Counted from the stretch's first letter, positions 1 to 10,486 are shown. The stretch: 64,000 nucleotides of DNA from Gammaproteobacteria bacterium (GCA_030148485.1 JASBTJ010000005.1:1-64000), one strand, 5' to 3'. Numbers and translations are program-made. Notes: a model not told the origin generated them from the sequence alone.

Positions 1-76
1 GTGGATGGCCTGTGGATGAACTGTGGGCCGATCTGCCGCTGCCAACTTATCCATTGTTATCCACAGCTTTTCAACA
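1..76. other. DnaA-box cluster next to dnaA (probable part of oriC)
   Basis: Non-coding edge of the window just beyond the dnaA stop codon. It holds a perfect DnaA box TTATCCACA (57-65), a 7/9 match TTATCCATT (47-55) and a reverse-strand 8/9 match TGTGGATGA (11-19); another GTGGATG starts at position 1. Three or four boxes in 76 bases is much denser than chance. In related genomes the dnaA-dnaN gap or the rpmH-dnaA gap carries the origin. The window cuts this element, so its full extent and any AT-rich unwinding region cannot be judged. Confidence 0.6.
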
Positions 77-1420
77 TCATGTCGTCAGGATACGCAGCAG
101 GTTGGTGTAGTCCTCGCTGATCTTGGCATCGGAGACCCGCAACTCGGCGATCTTGCGGCAGCCGTGCAGGATGGTGGTGTGGTCGCGACCGCCAAAGGCA
201 TTGCCGATCTCCGGCAGGCTGTGGTTGGTCAACTCCTTGGCCAGCGCCATGGCGACCTGGCGCGGCCGCGCGATCGAACGCGACCGTTTGCTCGAGGAGA
301 GGTCGCCGATGCGGATCTTGTAGTACTCGGCCACCGTACGCTGGATGTTCTCGATGGTCACCAGCCGGTCCTGCAGCGCGATCAGGTCGCGCAGGGCGTC
401 CTTGGCGAAATCGACGGTGATCGGCCGCCCGGTGAAGTGGGAGTTGGCGATCACCCGGCGCAGCGCCCCCTCGAGTTCGCGGATGTTGGAGCGGATGCGC
501 TTGGCGATGAAAAAGGCGACTTCGGGTGGCAGTGGCACGTTGCCCTGCTGCGCCTTGCTCATCAGGATGGCCACCCGGGTTTCCAGGTCCGGAGGCTCGA
601 TGGCCACGGTCAGACCCCAACCGAACCGGGACTTGAGGCGATCCTCCAATCCGTCCACCTCTTTCGGGAAACGATCGGACGTGAGAATGATCTGCTGTTG
701 GGACTCGAACAGCGCGTTGAAGGTATGGAAGAACTCCTCCTGGGAGCGCTCCTTGCCGGCGAAGAACTGCACGTCGTCGATCAGCAGCGCGTTGACCGAG
801 CGCATGCGGCGTTTGAATTCGTCGATGGTCCCGTGCTGCAGGGCTTTGACCATCTCGGCGACAAAGCCCTCCGAGTGCATGTACAACACCTGAGCGCCGG
901 GATTGCGCATTGCGATGGTGTTGCCGATGGCATGCATCAGGTGCGTTTTGCCCAGGCCGACGCCGCCGTAGATGAACAGCGGGTTGTAAGCGGTCCCCGG
1001 ATTTTCGCCGATCTGCATACCGGCGGCGCGGGCCAGCTGGTTGGACTTGCCTTCGACGAAGGCGTCAAAGGTGAATGCCGGATTGATGTTCGACGCGAAG
1101 GGCTCCGGTGCCGGCTTGTTGTTCGCACGCGCGCCGGGCAAGGCCGACAGCCGCGATGTGGCGGCCGGCTGATGCTCACGGGGTGCGCTACCGATTTCCA
1201 GCACGATGGCCGGACTGTCCGTGCCCAGGGCCTCGCCGGCGTAGCGGGTCAGCTGCTCGAGGTAATGCTTTTTCACCCAGTCCAGCACGAACACATTGGG
1301 CGCCAGCAAGCGCAAGCGCCCGGCGTCCTGCACGCTTTGCAAAGGCCGAATCCAGGTGTTGAACTGCTGTGAAGGCAGCTCGGCGCCGAGTCGGTCCAGG
1401 CAGTGATTCCAAACGTCCAA
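77..1420 (-). CDS. dnaA: Chromosomal replication initiator protein DnaA
   Basis: Replication initiator that binds DnaA boxes at oriC and melts the origin as an ATP filament. Visible in order: domain I ([14 protein letters not shown] near the N-terminus), Walker [10 protein letters not shown] around residue 155, Walker [10 protein letters not shown], an arginine-rich sensor II region, and the C-terminal DNA-binding signature [16 protein letters not shown] chose the TTG at 1420: AAGGA lies 10 nt upstream (1431-1435 on the other strand) and the protein then begins MDVWNHCL, matching the family's usual N-terminus (447 aa). An ATG at 1453 would add 11 residues but has no visible ribosome-binding site. 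Divergent from rpmH, the classic gammaproteobacterial arrangement. Confidence 0.95.
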   Translation of the reverse strand: MDVWNHCLDRLGAELPSQQFNTWIRPLQSVQDAGRLRLLAPNVFVLDWVKKHYLEQLTRYAGEALGTDSPAIVLEIGSAPREHQPAATSRLSALPGARANNKPAPEPFASNINPAFTFDAFVEGKSNQLARAAGMQIGENPGTAYNPLFIYGGVGLGKTHLMHAIGNTIAMRNPGAQVLYMHSEGFVAEMVKALQHGTIDEFKRRMRSVNALLIDDVQFFAGKERSQEEFFHTFNALFESQQQIILTSDRFPKEVDGLEDRLKSRFGWGLTVAIEPPDLETRVAILMSKAQQGNVPLPPEVAFFIAKRIRSNIRELEGALRRVIANSHFTGRPITVDFAKDALRDLIALQDRLVTIENIQRTVAEYYKIRIGDLSSSKRSRSIARPRQVAMALAKELTNHSLPEIGNAFGGRDHTTILHGCRKIAELRVSDAKISEDYTNLLRILTT

Positions 1421-1453
1421 ACGGGTGACTTCCTTAAAATTACGGCGTCGCAT

Positions 1454-1762
1454 CGGTGGCGACAGACCCGGTTCGACCCTGCGACGAGCCGATAGGCGGG
1501 CAGTGGTTGATTACGATGGATCCGGTGCGGCGACCCGGGCAGTGCGGGCCGCTACTGCTGCGGCCCATGGCCTGCTCGAAAGTCTACCCCGCGGCGGACG
1601 AGTTATCCACAGAAACCGGCGTCCGGAACGGGACTGTCGATAGGCCGTCGCGATTGTCCGTATGCCCGTTGACGACCCTGAATAATCAGTAACTTGGCGG
1701 CCAGACAGGCGGTCGGTTGTCGACTTGCTCAAGGGTCGGTCTGCACGAATTCTGGGCAGTCG
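1454..1762. other. dnaA-rpmH intergenic region with one perfect DnaA box
   Basis: Non-coding stretch between divergent dnaA and rpmH. One perfect DnaA box, TTATCCACA, is at 1603-1611; I see no second strong match and no long AT-rich block, so this side is a weaker origin candidate than the window edge. The box may serve DnaA autoregulation of the dnaA promoter. No convincing gene lies here. Confidence 0.45.
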
Positions 1763-1790
1763 TTGACAGCGCAGGTCATCACCCTGTATT
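1763..1790 (+). promoter_or_regulatory. Sigma-70-type promoter of rpmH-rnpA
   Basis: TTGACA (1763-1768) and TGTATT (1785-1790) are separated by 16 nt and lie about 80 nt upstream of the rpmH start codon. The -35 is perfect; the -10 is weaker. Confidence 0.55.
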
Positions 1791-1870
1791 GTGCCGGCCC
1801 TTTTTGGCGGGGCCGTTTTTGGTCGGCCCGGCGACTGGTAACCACCCTACAGGTCACTTGGAACAGCATC

Positions 1871-2008
1871 ATGAAACGCACATTTCAGCCCAGCCGCCTG
1901 AAGCGCGCCCGCAACCACGGCTTCCGTGCCCGCATGGCAACCGCCAATGGTCGCAAGATCATCAAGGCTCGCCGCGCCAAGGGTCGCGCCCGCCTGACCC
2001 CGGCGTAA
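1871..2008 (+). CDS. rpmH: 50S ribosomal protein L34
   Basis: Very basic 45-residue ribosomal protein of the large subunit. The sequence starts [19 protein letters not shown] and continues with the family's [13 protein letters not shown] segment, so the identification is secure; it is one or two residues longer than most L34 proteins. First gene of the rpmH-rnpA-yidC-mnmE run, preceded by a good promoter and followed 10 nt later by rnpA. Confidence 0.97.
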   Translation: MKRTFQPSRLKRARNHGFRARMATANGRKIIKARRAKGRARLTPA

Positions 2009-2018
2009 GCCAGCCTGT

Positions 2019-2381
2019 TTGACTGGTCCGGGCCTCGGTTTTCCACGCGGTGCCCGCCTGCTGAAACCTGCCGAATTCCGGCGGGTTTTTCAGCGGGCAC
2101 GGCGCGCGCAGGACGCCCAACTCACGGTCCTGGCCCGTGCCAACGGCGACCCCGCCGCTCGATTGGGGTTGGCGATTGCCCGGAAACAGGTTCGGCGGGC
2201 GGTCGATCGCAATCGGATCAAGCGTGTGGTGCGGGACAGCTTTCGCCACCACCGCGACGCGCTCGCCGGGCTTGACCTGGTTGTGATGGCGCGCAGTCGG
2301 GCCGCGCAAACCTCTTCCGCAGATCTGCGTCGCGCCATCGACGACCTCTGGCAACAGCTGATGTCGGGCTCCAACCCATGA
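2019..2381 (+). CDS. rnpA: Ribonuclease P protein component
   Basis: Protein subunit of RNase P, which helps the RNA subunit remove 5' leaders from tRNA precursors. The family signature is clear: ARLLKPAEFRRVF near the N-terminus, and the conserved RNR loop in AVDRNRIKRVVRDSFR. The start is read as TTG at 2019, 10 nt after rpmH; no ATG fits. Normal length of 120 residues. The small yidD gene that usually sits between rnpA and yidC is absent: only 84 nt separate rnpA from yidC. Confidence 0.95.
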   Translation: MTGPGLGFPRGARLLKPAEFRRVFQRARRAQDAQLTVLARANGDPAARLGLAIARKQVRRAVDRNRIKRVVRDSFRHHRDALAGLDLVVMARSRAAQTSSADLRRAIDDLWQQLMSGSNP

Positions 2382-2465
2382 CAGCAAGGCGCCACTGGCT
2401 TACACTGCCGCCCTTCCAAGTAGCCAATCCCGCGCGCCAAAGCGCTGACCAGAGTTCCACTGCCG

Positions 2466-4115
2466 ATGGATAACGTACGCCTGTTCCTGTTCCTCGCCCT
2501 GGCCTTTACCGGGATGTTGCTTTATCAGTCGTGGCAGGAGGACTACGGTCCCAAGCCGGTGGGCTCCGCACAGCAGGCGCCGATCTTGCCGCAAGCCGTC
2601 GATTCGGCGGTACCCGACGCGCCGGCCGTGGCGCCGGCGGGCAACGGGACGGCGCCGGCACCGTCCGCGGTGGCGCCGATGGCCAGCGGTCGGCTGGTCG
2701 CCGTGCATACCGACAAGCTGTGGCTGCAAATCGATACCCGCGGCGGCACAGTCGTTCAGGCCAAGTTGGCGGACTACCCGGTGTCGGTGAAGACCCCGGA
2801 CATCAAGTTCCAGTTGATGGGTACCAATCCGCAGGACTTCTTCATCGCCCAGTCAGGCCTGATCGGCGGCAAGAAGGAGCGTGCGCCGACCCACGAGGCA
2901 ATGTTCAGCGCCACCGCCGAGCGTTACGATCTGGCCGTCGGTCAGGACCAGATGAATGTGGACCTGGTGTGGACCAGTGCCGACGGGGTGAAGGTCACCA
3001 AGCGATTCACTTTTTATCGCGGCAGCCACAAGGTCGGTTTGACGCACATTGTCGAAAACGGCTCGGGTAGCGCGTGGAACGGCCGCGATTATCGCCAGCT
3101 GCAGCGCGGCGAACCGGCCGATTCCGGCAACGCCTTCATGTATACCTATACCGGCGGCGCGATCTACTCCGAGACCGACAAGTATCAGAAGTACTCCTTC
3201 GCCAAACTGGCCGAGGGCCAGTTGGATCGGGATGCCACCGATGGCTGGGTGGCCATGATCCAGCACTATTTCCTGGGCGCCATTGTCCCGCCGCGCGGCG
3301 AGTCGGCGCACTTCTACGGCAAGTCGGTAGGCGCCAACCGCTATGTGATCGGCGCCTATGGTCCGGTGGCGAGCGTCGCCCCGGGCGCCAGCCATCAGTT
3401 CGGCGGCGAGTTGGTGATCGGTCCCAAGTTGCAGGAAGAATTGGCCGGCATCGCCAAGGGACTGGACCTGACCGTCGACTACGGCTGGCTGACGTTCATC
3501 GCCCAACCCATGTACTGGGTGCTGGAATGGATCGACGATTGGGTCGGCAACTGGGGTTGGACCATCATCATCTTCACCATCCTGATCAAGGGCGTGTTCT
3601 TCAAGCTGTCCGAGACCAGCTACAAGTCCATGGCCAACATGCGCAAGCTGGCGCCGCGCATGCAGGCGCTGAAGGATCGCTACGGCGACGACAAGCAGCG
3701 TATGCAACAGGCCATGATGGAGATGTACAAGACCGAGAAGATCAACCCACTGGGCGGCTGCCTGCCGATGCTGGTGCAGATCCCGTTCTTCATCTCGTTG
3801 TACTGGGTACTGCTTGAATCCGTGGAACTGCGCCAGGCGCCATGGATCCTGTGGATCGATGACCTGTCCATCAAGGATCCGTATTTCGTGCTGCCGCTGC
3901 TGATGGGCGTCACCATGTTCATCCAGCAGAAGCTGAACCCGGCACCGCCCGATCCCATGCAGGCCAAGATCATGATGGCGTTGCCGGTGGTGTTCACCGC
4001 CATGTTCGCCTTCTTCCCGTCCGGTCTTGTGCTCTACTGGTTCGTGAACAACCTGCTGTCCATTGCGCAGCAATACGTGATCACGCGCCGCATCGAGCAG
4101 GGCGAAAAGGCCTGA
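2466..4115 (+). CDS. yidC: Membrane protein insertase YidC
   Basis: Inserts and folds inner-membrane proteins, alone or with the Sec translocon. The 549-residue protein has an N-terminal transmembrane anchor (residues about 5-22), a large periplasmic beta-domain rich in Ala/Pro at its start, and the conserved insertase core from about residue 350 to the end with five hydrophobic segments and the cytoplasmic loop containing MANMRKLAPRMQALKDRYG. Length matches gammaproteobacterial YidC. It is followed after 12 nt by mnmE. Confidence 0.97.
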   Translation: MDNVRLFLFLALAFTGMLLYQSWQEDYGPKPVGSAQQAPILPQAVDSAVPDAPAVAPAGNGTAPAPSAVAPMASGRLVAVHTDKLWLQIDTRGGTVVQAKLADYPVSVKTPDIKFQLMGTNPQDFFIAQSGLIGGKKERAPTHEAMFSATAERYDLAVGQDQMNVDLVWTSADGVKVTKRFTFYRGSHKVGLTHIVENGSGSAWNGRDYRQLQRGEPADSGNAFMYTYTGGAIYSETDKYQKYSFAKLAEGQLDRDATDGWVAMIQHYFLGAIVPPRGESAHFYGKSVGANRYVIGAYGPVASVAPGASHQFGGELVIGPKLQEELAGIAKGLDLTVDYGWLTFIAQPMYWVLEWIDDWVGNWGWTIIIFTILIKGVFFKLSETSYKSMANMRKLAPRMQALKDRYGDDKQRMQQAMMEMYKTEKINPLGGCLPMLVQIPFFISLYWVLLESVELRQAPWILWIDDLSIKDPYFVLPLLMGVTMFIQQKLNPAPPDPMQAKIMMALPVVFTAMFAFFPSGLVLYWFVNNLLSIAQQYVITRRIEQGEKA

Positions 4116-4127
4116 CCCGGACGCGCC

Positions 4128-5480
4128 GTGGCTGACCCTGTCACGGATACCATTGCCGCCATCGCCACCCCGCCTGGCCGGGGTGGCGTCGGCATCGTAC
4201 GGGTCTCCGGTCCAAGGGTGCCCGCCATCGCCGCGGCATTGCTCGGCAAGCTCCCCACCCCGCGTGCCGCGCGTTTCGCGCGTTTCAGCGATGCCGAGGG
4301 CGGCGTTATCGACGAGGGACTGGCCTTGTACTTTGCCGCGCCGGCTTCGTTCACCGGCGAGCACGTACTGGAGCTGCAGGGCCACGGCGGCCCGGTGGTC
4401 ATGGATCTGCTGCTCGGTCGGGTGCTGGAACTGGGCGCTCGGGTGGCCAGGCCCGGCGAGTTTTCCGAGCGGGCCTTCCTCAATGACAAGCTCGACCTGG
4501 CTCAGGCCGAGGCGATTGCCGATCTGATCGATGCCGAAACTGGCGCCGCGGCACGGCTTGCCGTGCGATCCCTGGACGGCGAGTTCTCCCGGCTGATCGA
4601 CGACCTGGTCAGCCAGCTGATCCAGCTGCGCATGTACGTCGAGGCCGCTATCGACTTTCCCGAGGAAGAGATCGATTTTCTCTCCGACGGCAAGGTGGCC
4701 GGCGATCTGCAGGCCATCATCGACCAGGTCGACAAGGTCCGCGCCAGCGCCCAGGTGGGTCGCCTGCTGCGCGACGGCATGACGCTGGTGATCGCCGGCC
4801 TGCCCAATGCCGGCAAGTCGAGCCTGCTGAATGCGCTGGCCGGCGCCGAAACCGCCATCGTCACCGATATTCCCGGCACTACCCGCGATGTGCTGCGCGA
4901 ACGCATCGAGATCGACGGCATGCCGATTCACCTGATCGACACGGCCGGCCTGCGCGACGGCAGCGACGCGGTGGAGAAGATCGGTATCGAGCGTGCCCGC
5001 GCAGAGATTGCCAAGGCCGACCGGGTGCTTTGGGTCTACGACGGTCATCGCGATCCGGACCACGCCGGGTTCTACCCGGTGGATCTGCCGGACGGCGTGC
5101 CGGTGACCTTCGTGCGCAATAAGGCGGACCTGTCGGGCACGGCAGTTGGTGAACACCGTTCGGATGGCGCCGCGGAGATCGCGTTGTCCGCCAAGTCGGG
5201 TGAGGGTGTGGAACTGCTTCGTGCGCACCTCAAGCAGATCATGGGTTATGCCGGCAGCAGTGAGGGTGCCTTCATCGCCCGACGCCGCCACCTGGATGCC
5301 ATCGACCGCGCCCGACGGCACCTGGCGACCGGGCAGGCCGTGCTGCTCGACGGTGCGGCGGGCGAACTGCTGGCCGAAGACCTGCGGCAGGCCCAGCAGG
5401 CCCTGTCCGAGATCACCGGTGCCTTTACCGCCGACGAGCTGCTGGGTGAGATCTTCTCCAGTTTCTGTATCGGTAAATGA
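4128..5480 (+). CDS. mnmE: tRNA modification GTPase MnmE
   Basis: K+-dependent GTPase that works with MnmG to add (carboxymethyl)aminomethyl to U34 of certain tRNAs. GTG start at 4128. N-terminal tetrahydrofolate-binding domain with [15 protein letters not shown], then a G domain inserted in the helical domain: GLPNAGKSS (about residue 223), [23 protein letters not shown]. The C-terminus is the family's IFSSFCIGK with the invariant cysteine. Its partner mnmG lies at 7252. The last four bases overlap murI. Confidence 0.97.
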   Translation: MADPVTDTIAAIATPPGRGGVGIVRVSGPRVPAIAAALLGKLPTPRAARFARFSDAEGGVIDEGLALYFAAPASFTGEHVLELQGHGGPVVMDLLLGRVLELGARVARPGEFSERAFLNDKLDLAQAEAIADLIDAETGAAARLAVRSLDGEFSRLIDDLVSQLIQLRMYVEAAIDFPEEEIDFLSDGKVAGDLQAIIDQVDKVRASAQVGRLLRDGMTLVIAGLPNAGKSSLLNALAGAETAIVTDIPGTTRDVLRERIEIDGMPIHLIDTAGLRDGSDAVEKIGIERARAEIAKADRVLWVYDGHRDPDHAGFYPVDLPDGVPVTFVRNKADLSGTAVGEHRSDGAAEIALSAKSGEGVELLRAHLKQIMGYAGSSEGAFIARRRHLDAIDRARRHLATGQAVLLDGAAGELLAEDLRQAQQALSEITGAFTADELLGEIFSSFCIGK

Positions 5481-6205
5481 GCACTCACTTACCTGTTGGC
5501 GTTTTCGATTCTGGGGTCGGCGGCCTCAGCGTGGCCCGAGCCATCCGTGCCCGCCTGCCCGATCTGGACCTGATCTACGTGGCGGATTCGGCCCACGCCC
5601 CGTATGGGGCCAAATCCGCCGCGGCCGTGCGTGAGCGCTCACGGGCGATCACCCGGTTCCTGTTCGACCAGGGTGCGGCCGCGGTGGTGGTGGCCTGCAA
5701 CACGGCCACCGCCATGGCGGTGGAGGACCTTCGGGAAAGCTTCGCCCAGCCCATCGTCGCCATGGAGCCGGCGGTCAAGCCGGCCGCCGCGGCCACCCGC
5801 ACCGGCAGGATCGGCGTACTGGCTACCGCCGGCACCCTCGAGAGCGTCCGGTACCGCCGGTTGTTGCAGGATCACGGCAGCCAGGTCAAGGTGATCGAAA
5901 GGGTCTGTCACCACTGGGTGGACCAGGTAGAGCGCGGCGAACTCAGCGGTGCGACCGCACGGGCGGCGGTGGCGGCGGAGATTGAACCGTTGCTGGAAGC
6001 CGGTGCCGATACTCTGGTGCTCGGCTGTACCCATTTTCCCTGGCTGGCGCCGCTGATCGCCGACGTGGCTGGGCCAGAAGTTGCGCTGATCGATCCTGCG
6101 CCGGCGGTGGCCGAGCAACTGGCGCGGCGATTGATCAATGGCAGCACTGCCGGGCATGGCGCCCTCACCCTTTACAGCAGCCGGGTTGCGGCGGACGAGG
6201 GCTAG
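5477..6205 (+). CDS. murI: Glutamate racemase
   Basis: Converts L- to D-glutamate for peptidoglycan synthesis. Start ATGA overlaps the mnmE stop, so translation is probably coupled. The N-terminus has [12 protein letters not shown], and both catalytic cysteines are present: VVACNTATA (about residue 73) and [11 protein letters not shown] (about residue 183). The 242-residue length is slightly short for the family because the C-terminal tail is trimmed, but the two domains look complete. Confidence 0.95.
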   Translation: MSTHLPVGVFDSGVGGLSVARAIRARLPDLDLIYVADSAHAPYGAKSAAAVRERSRAITRFLFDQGAAAVVVACNTATAMAVEDLRESFAQPIVAMEPAVKPAAAATRTGRIGVLATAGTLESVRYRRLLQDHGSQVKVIERVCHHWVDQVERGELSGATARAAVAAEIEPLLEAGADTLVLGCTHFPWLAPLIADVAGPEVALIDPAPAVAEQLARRLINGSTAGHGALTLYSSRVAADEG

Positions 6206-6260
6206 CGGCTGTCCCGGCTGATCGGGCAGGTCTGCCAAGTCAGGTCGTTGCCGACCTGAC

Positions 6261-7133
6261 TCAGTCGCTACCGCTGACGCGGATGCTGTTCAGTGTCAGG
6301 TCGCCACCAAAGTGGCTCAGCACCAGTTGCTGGTAGCCGTCGCGGAACGCCTTGTCGCGGACCTCGATCAATGGCTGACCATCCAGCTCCACGGTGACCT
6401 GGCCATTGGGCGCCTGGCGCCAGGCCAGCCGATGCCTGGCGCCGTCGGTGATGGACTCCTTGAGGCGCGCGTGCTCGACGATGCCGCCACGTCCACCGCG
6501 CACCCGCTCCAGTTCGACGAAGCCATCGGTTCCGCCCTGTACGCGCAGCCGGTAGCCGTAACGACCGTCATTGCCTTGCAGTAGCGCCAGGGCGAAACGC
6601 CCAGGGCCGTCCGGGGCCTCCAGGCTGAACTCGGTATCCACGGCGAAGGCGTTGGTAATGGCCTGATTCAGGCGGATCACGTTCGGCTCACCGGGTCGGG
6701 AGCGGGTGGTCTGTGCCTGTCGTTCGGTGCGCTGACCACCGCCGAAGGCCTGCTCAAGCAGTGCACCGACCAGTGCCTCTTCCACGCTGGCAGGTTGCTG
6801 GCCGCCGGTGTTGGTATCCGCCTCGTCGACCCGTGAGCGCAAGCCCCGTCCCCGGGCGACCCAGAAGCGCCCGTTCACCACCTGCCAGGTGGGATCGTTT
6901 TGGTAGTCGCCGTCGCGAAAGTCGTCCGACAGCAGCTCCTTGCGCCAGGGCCAGTCGTAACGGGCGACCAGGTCGTCGAGGGCGCGCTGTAGCCAACGGT
7001 CCGCGGCACGTTGCTGACGGGATTTTTCGGTGAGGGTGCGCACCTCGTCGAGCAGTGCCTGGGTGTCGGCGTCGGCCGCAGGCAGGGTGACCGGGAGCAG
7101 GGCAAAGACGAGGACGATGGAGGTCTTGCGCAT
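6261..7133 (-). CDS. Secreted beta-sandwich protein of unknown function
   Basis: 290 residues with a Sec signal peptide (MRKTSIVLVFALLPVTLPAA). A short helical, charged segment follows, then a motif-poor region rich in WQVVNGRFWVARGRG and VIRLNQAITNAFAVDTEFSLEA, typical of concanavalin-like/3-keto-disaccharide-hydrolase-type jelly rolls; the C-terminus (LVLSHFGGDLTLNSIRVSG) looks like a final beta-strand pair. I infer a periplasmic or surface carbohydrate-binding-type fold, not an assigned activity. Single gene, convergent with murI and divergent from mnmG. Confidence 0.75.
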   Translation of the reverse strand: MRKTSIVLVFALLPVTLPAADADTQALLDEVRTLTEKSRQQRAADRWLQRALDDLVARYDWPWRKELLSDDFRDGDYQNDPTWQVVNGRFWVARGRGLRSRVDEADTNTGGQQPASVEEALVGALLEQAFGGGQRTERQAQTTRSRPGEPNVIRLNQAITNAFAVDTEFSLEAPDGPGRFALALLQGNDGRYGYRLRVQGGTDGFVELERVRGGRGGIVEHARLKESITDGARHRLAWRQAPNGQVTVELDGQPLIEVRDKAFRDGYQQLVLSHFGGDLTLNSIRVSGSD

Positions 7134-7200
7134 GGGGGGGCTCGTTTCCTTTGGGTCGGCCTGAAAATTACCGGCTCAATCGCGGGGCTCGGCATGCCGC

Positions 7201-7216
7201 TAGAATGTTCTAGAAT
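7201..7216 (+). promoter_or_regulatory. Tandem TAGAAT -10-like elements before mnmG
   Basis: TAGAAT occurs at 7201-7206 and again at 7211-7216, 36-51 nt before the mnmG start. Either could be the -10 box of mnmG; no clear -35 accompanies them. Confidence 0.35.
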
Positions 7217-7251
7217 ACGCGACCTTACGCGATCCTGCCGGAGGGCGGACC

Positions 7252-9138
7252 ATGTTTCATGCAGACAGCTACGAGGTGATTGTCGTCGGTGGCGGCCATG
7301 CCGGCACCGAGGCCGCGCTGGCGTCTGCGCGCATGGGCGCGAAAACGCTGCTGCTGACCCACAACATCGACACCCTCGGCCAGATGAGCTGCAACCCGGC
7401 CATCGGTGGCATCGGCAAGGGTCACCTGGTCAAGGAAGTCGATGCGTTGGGCGGCGCCATGGCTCATGGTGCGGACCTGGCCGGTATCCAGTTCCGTACC
7501 CTCAATGCCCGCAAGGGTCCGGCGGTGCGCGCCACCCGCGCCCAGGCGGATCGCGCCTTATATAAGGCGGCCATCCGCGCGGTGCTGGAAAACCAGCCCA
7601 ACCTGGATCTGTTCCAACAGTCGGTGGACGACCTGATGGTCGAGGGCGAGACGGTCACCGGTGTGGTCACCCAGATGGGCCTCAAGTTTCACGCCCGCTC
7701 GGTGGTGCTCACCGTGGGCACCTTCCTCGGCGGTCGCATCCACATCGGCCTGGAAAACTTCCAGGGTGGACGCGCCGGCGATCCGCCATCCAATGCCCTG
7801 TCCCGCCGACTGCGTGAACTGCCGTTCAACGTCGAACGGCTGAAGACCGGCACGCCGCCGCGCATCGATGCGCGCAGCGTGGATTTCTCGAAGCTGGAAG
7901 CGCAGCCGGGCGACACCCCGTTGCCGGTGTTCTCCTTCATGGGCAAGGTCGAGGATCACCCGCGCCAGGTGCCCTGCCACATCACCCGCACCAACGAGCG
8001 GACCCACGAGGTGATCCGTGCCAACCTGGATCGCTCGCCCATGTACGCCGGCGAGATCGAGGGCGTGGGGCCGCGCTACTGCCCGTCCATCGAGGACAAG
8101 GTGGTGCGCTTCGCCGACAAGGACTCGCACCAGATCTTTGTGGAGCCCGAAGGCCTGACCAGCAACGAGCTCTACCCCAACGGGGTGTCCACCTCCCTGC
8201 CCTTCGACGTGCAGTGGCAGATCGTGCGTTCCATGGCGGGCTTCGAGAACGCCCGGATCACCCGGCCCGGTTATGCCATCGAATACGACTTCTTCGATCC
8301 GCGCGATCTGAAGCACACGCTGGAGACCAAGTTCATCCGCGGCCTGTTCTTTGCGGGGCAGATCAACGGCACCACCGGTTATGAAGAAGCGGCCGCCCAG
8401 GGCCTGCTGGCCGGGCTGAACGCGGTGCGCTATGTGCGCGACGAAGATGGTTGGTCCCCCGGTCGCGACCAGGCGTATCTCGGTGTGCTGGTGGACGACC
8501 TGATCACCCAGGGCACGCTGGAGCCCTATCGCATGTTCACCAGCCGCGCCGAGTACCGGCTGCTGCTGCGTGAAGACAATGCCGACCTACGCCTGACCGC
8601 GGCCGGCCGCGACCTGGGCCTTGTCGGCGACGACCGGTGGGCTGCCTTCGAGGCCAAACGCGAGGCCATCGAAAAGGAAACCCAGCGGCTACGCGATACC
8701 TGGGTGCGTCCGCACCAGCTGAGTACCGAGCAGGCGGTCGCACTGATCGGCGATGAACTGCGCAAGGAAACCCGAGCGTTGGACCTGATCGCGCGCCCGC
8801 AGGCCAGCTATGCATCGGTGATGCGATTGGCGGATGTCGGTCCCGGTGTCGACGACGAGCAAGTCGCCGAACAGGTGGAGATCCAGGCCAAGTACGCCGG
8901 CTATATCGAACGCCAGCAGGACGAGATCGCCCGGGCCCGCCGTCATGAGGCGACGGCGCTTCCGTCGGATCTGGACTATGTCGCGGTCAAGGGCTTGTCC
9001 AAGGAGGCGTGCGAAAAGCTCTCCCGTCAGCGCCCGGCGACGCTGGGTCAGGCCGGACGCATCCCCGGCATCACCCCGGCTGCGCTGTCGTTGCTGCTCG
9101 TCCACCTGAAGAAGCGGGGCGCCAGCGACGCGGCGTGA
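7252..9138 (+). CDS. mnmG: tRNA uridine-5-carboxymethylaminomethyl modification enzyme MnmG
   Basis: FAD- and NADH-dependent partner of MnmE in wobble-uridine modification. The N-terminal dinucleotide-binding motif [10 protein letters not shown] is at about residue 13, followed by the family blocks [17 protein letters not shown] and [10 protein letters not shown]. The typical C-terminal helical domain ends at residue 628, the normal length. Start ATG follows GGAGGGCGG. It stands alone rather than next to rsmG, because soxCD and a GST gene lie between the two. Confidence 0.97.
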   Translation: MFHADSYEVIVVGGGHAGTEAALASARMGAKTLLLTHNIDTLGQMSCNPAIGGIGKGHLVKEVDALGGAMAHGADLAGIQFRTLNARKGPAVRATRAQADRALYKAAIRAVLENQPNLDLFQQSVDDLMVEGETVTGVVTQMGLKFHARSVVLTVGTFLGGRIHIGLENFQGGRAGDPPSNALSRRLRELPFNVERLKTGTPPRIDARSVDFSKLEAQPGDTPLPVFSFMGKVEDHPRQVPCHITRTNERTHEVIRANLDRSPMYAGEIEGVGPRYCPSIEDKVVRFADKDSHQIFVEPEGLTSNELYPNGVSTSLPFDVQWQIVRSMAGFENARITRPGYAIEYDFFDPRDLKHTLETKFIRGLFFAGQINGTTGYEEAAAQGLLAGLNAVRYVRDEDGWSPGRDQAYLGVLVDDLITQGTLEPYRMFTSRAEYRLLLREDNADLRLTAAGRDLGLVGDDRWAAFEAKREAIEKETQRLRDTWVRPHQLSTEQAVALIGDELRKETRALDLIARPQASYASVMRLADVGPGVDDEQVAEQVEIQAKYAGYIERQQDEIARARRHEATALPSDLDYVAVKGLSKEACEKLSRQRPATLGQAGRIPGITPAALSLLLVHLKKRGASDAA

Positions 9139-9160
9139 ATGGGGCGCCGACCGATCGACG

Positions 9161-9189
9161 CTGAGAAAGTCGCGCCAACCGCTTATAAT
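9161..9189 (+). promoter_or_regulatory. Sigma-70-type promoter of soxCD
   Basis: A perfect TATAAT (9184-9189) with CTGAGA (9161-9166, 4 of 6 to the -35 consensus) 17 nt upstream, 31 nt before the soxC start codon. Confidence 0.55.
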
Positions 9190-9220
9190 GGCGGTCTTTT
9201 GCGCTCACGGTTCCCTGGTC

Positions 9221-10486
9221 ATGTCCAAACTGTCCGATTCCAAGCCCAACCGTCGCGGTCGACGCCGGTTCCTACGCGCCAGCCTGCTGGGCAGCTTAGG
9301 GGCTGCGTTGACCGGTAAGAGCATGGCCGGGGACCAACCGCTGGAGGTGCCGAGCTGGACCCGCCACCCCGGCCCAGGCGTGGGCAACACGCCCTACGGG
9401 GTGCCCTCGCCGTTCGAAAAGAACGTGGTGCGGCGGATCCTGCCGTGGATGAGTGCCAGCCGCGAATCGTCGGTCAGTTTCACGCCGTTGCAGGATCTGC
9501 ATGGCATCATCACGCCAAGTGGCCTGCATTTCGAGCGGCACCATGCCGGCGTGCCGGCCATCGATCCGGCCGCCCATGTGCTCGCCATCCACGGGATGGT
9601 GGAGCGGCCCCTCAAGTTCACCCTGGAGGACTTGCAGCGTTTTCCTGCGGTGAGTCGGGTGCATTTCATCGAGTGTGCCGGCAACGGTGCCCTGGAACAG
9701 CACGGCGCCCAGCTCAATGGCCTGCAGTTCACCCACGGCATGCTCAGTTGCAGCGAATGGACCGGCGTGCCGCTGAAGCTGTTGCTGGCCGAGGCTGGGT
9801 TGCGGCCCACCGCCAAGTGGTTGTTGGCGGAAGGCGCTGATGCCGCCGCCATGGCGCGCAGTTTCCCCGTTGACAAGGCGTTGGACGATGCGCTCATCGC
9901 CTACGGCCAGAACGGTGAGATGCTGCGGCCTGAGCAGGGTTACCCGTTGCGCTTGGTCCTGCCGGGCTGGGAAGGAGTGGCCAACGTCAAATGGCTGCGC
10001 CGCATCGAGGTGGGGGATCGGCCCTGGGAGATGCGCGAAGAGACCGCCACCTACACCGACCTGTTGCCCAGCGGCAAGGCCAGGCAGTTCACCTTCGTGC
10101 AGGAAGCCAAGTCGGTGATCACCTCGCCATGCCCGGAAAAACCGCTGCGTCACAAGGGACCGGTGATCGTGACGGGGCTGGCCTGGTCCGGGGAAGGCCG
10201 GGTCAAGCGGGTCGACGTGTCCTTCGATGGCGGTCGCAATTGGCAGCCCGCCAAGCTCAAGGGACCGATATTGAGCAAGGCGCTGACCCGCTTCGAGATC
10301 CCCTGGGAGTGGCACGGACAAGAGGCGCTGCTGCAAAGCCGGACGATTGATGAGACCGGCTACGTGCAACCGAGCTACCAGCAATTACGGGCGTTGCGCG
10401 GCACCAATTCCATGTACCACAACAACGCGATCCAGACCTGGCAGGTACGGGCCAACGGTGAGGTGGACAATGTCCAGTTGGGATAA
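9221..10486 (+). CDS. soxC: Sulfane dehydrogenase molybdenum subunit SoxC
   Basis: Molybdenum-cofactor subunit of the periplasmic Sox(CD)2 complex, which oxidises the sulfane sulfur carried on SoxYZ. Sequence evidence: a twin-arginine-type N-terminus (NRRGRRRFLRAS), the sulfite-oxidase-family core with the Mo-ligand cysteine in HFIECAGNG (about residue 151), and a C-terminal dimerisation domain with VDVSFDGGRNWQPA. ATG 9221 is preferred because it puts the Arg pair near the N-terminus; an upstream in-frame start at 9188 is possible. soxD overlaps its 3' end by 17 nt. No soxXYZAB genes are in the window, so its substrate carrier must be encoded elsewhere. Confidence 0.9.
   Translation: MSKLSDSKPNRRGRRRFLRASLLGSLGAALTGKSMAGDQPLEVPSWTRHPGPGVGNTPYGVPSPFEKNVVRRILPWMSASRESSVSFTPLQDLHGIITPSGLHFERHHAGVPAIDPAAHVLAIHGMVERPLKFTLEDLQRFPAVSRVHFIECAGNGALEQHGAQLNGLQFTHGMLSCSEWTGVPLKLLLAEAGLRPTAKWLLAEGADAAAMARSFPVDKALDDALIAYGQNGEMLRPEQGYPLRLVLPGWEGVANVKWLRRIEVGDRPWEMREETATYTDLLPSGKARQFTFVQEAKSVITSPCPEKPLRHKGPVIVTGLAWSGEGRVKRVDVSFDGGRNWQPAKLKGPILSKALTRFEIPWEWHGQEALLQSRTIDETGYVQPSYQQLRALRGTNSMYHNNAIQTWQVRANGEVDNVQLG

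Noticed and set aside
23-1372. Long plus-strand frame opposite dnaA
   Set aside because: Antisense shadow of dnaA; no start signals or domains.
2853-5321. Very long open frame (over 800 codons) on the minus strand opposite yidC and mnmE
   Set aside because: It is antisense to two clear genes, its product is His/Gln/Gly-rich with no known domains, and such frames are expected in GC-rich DNA.
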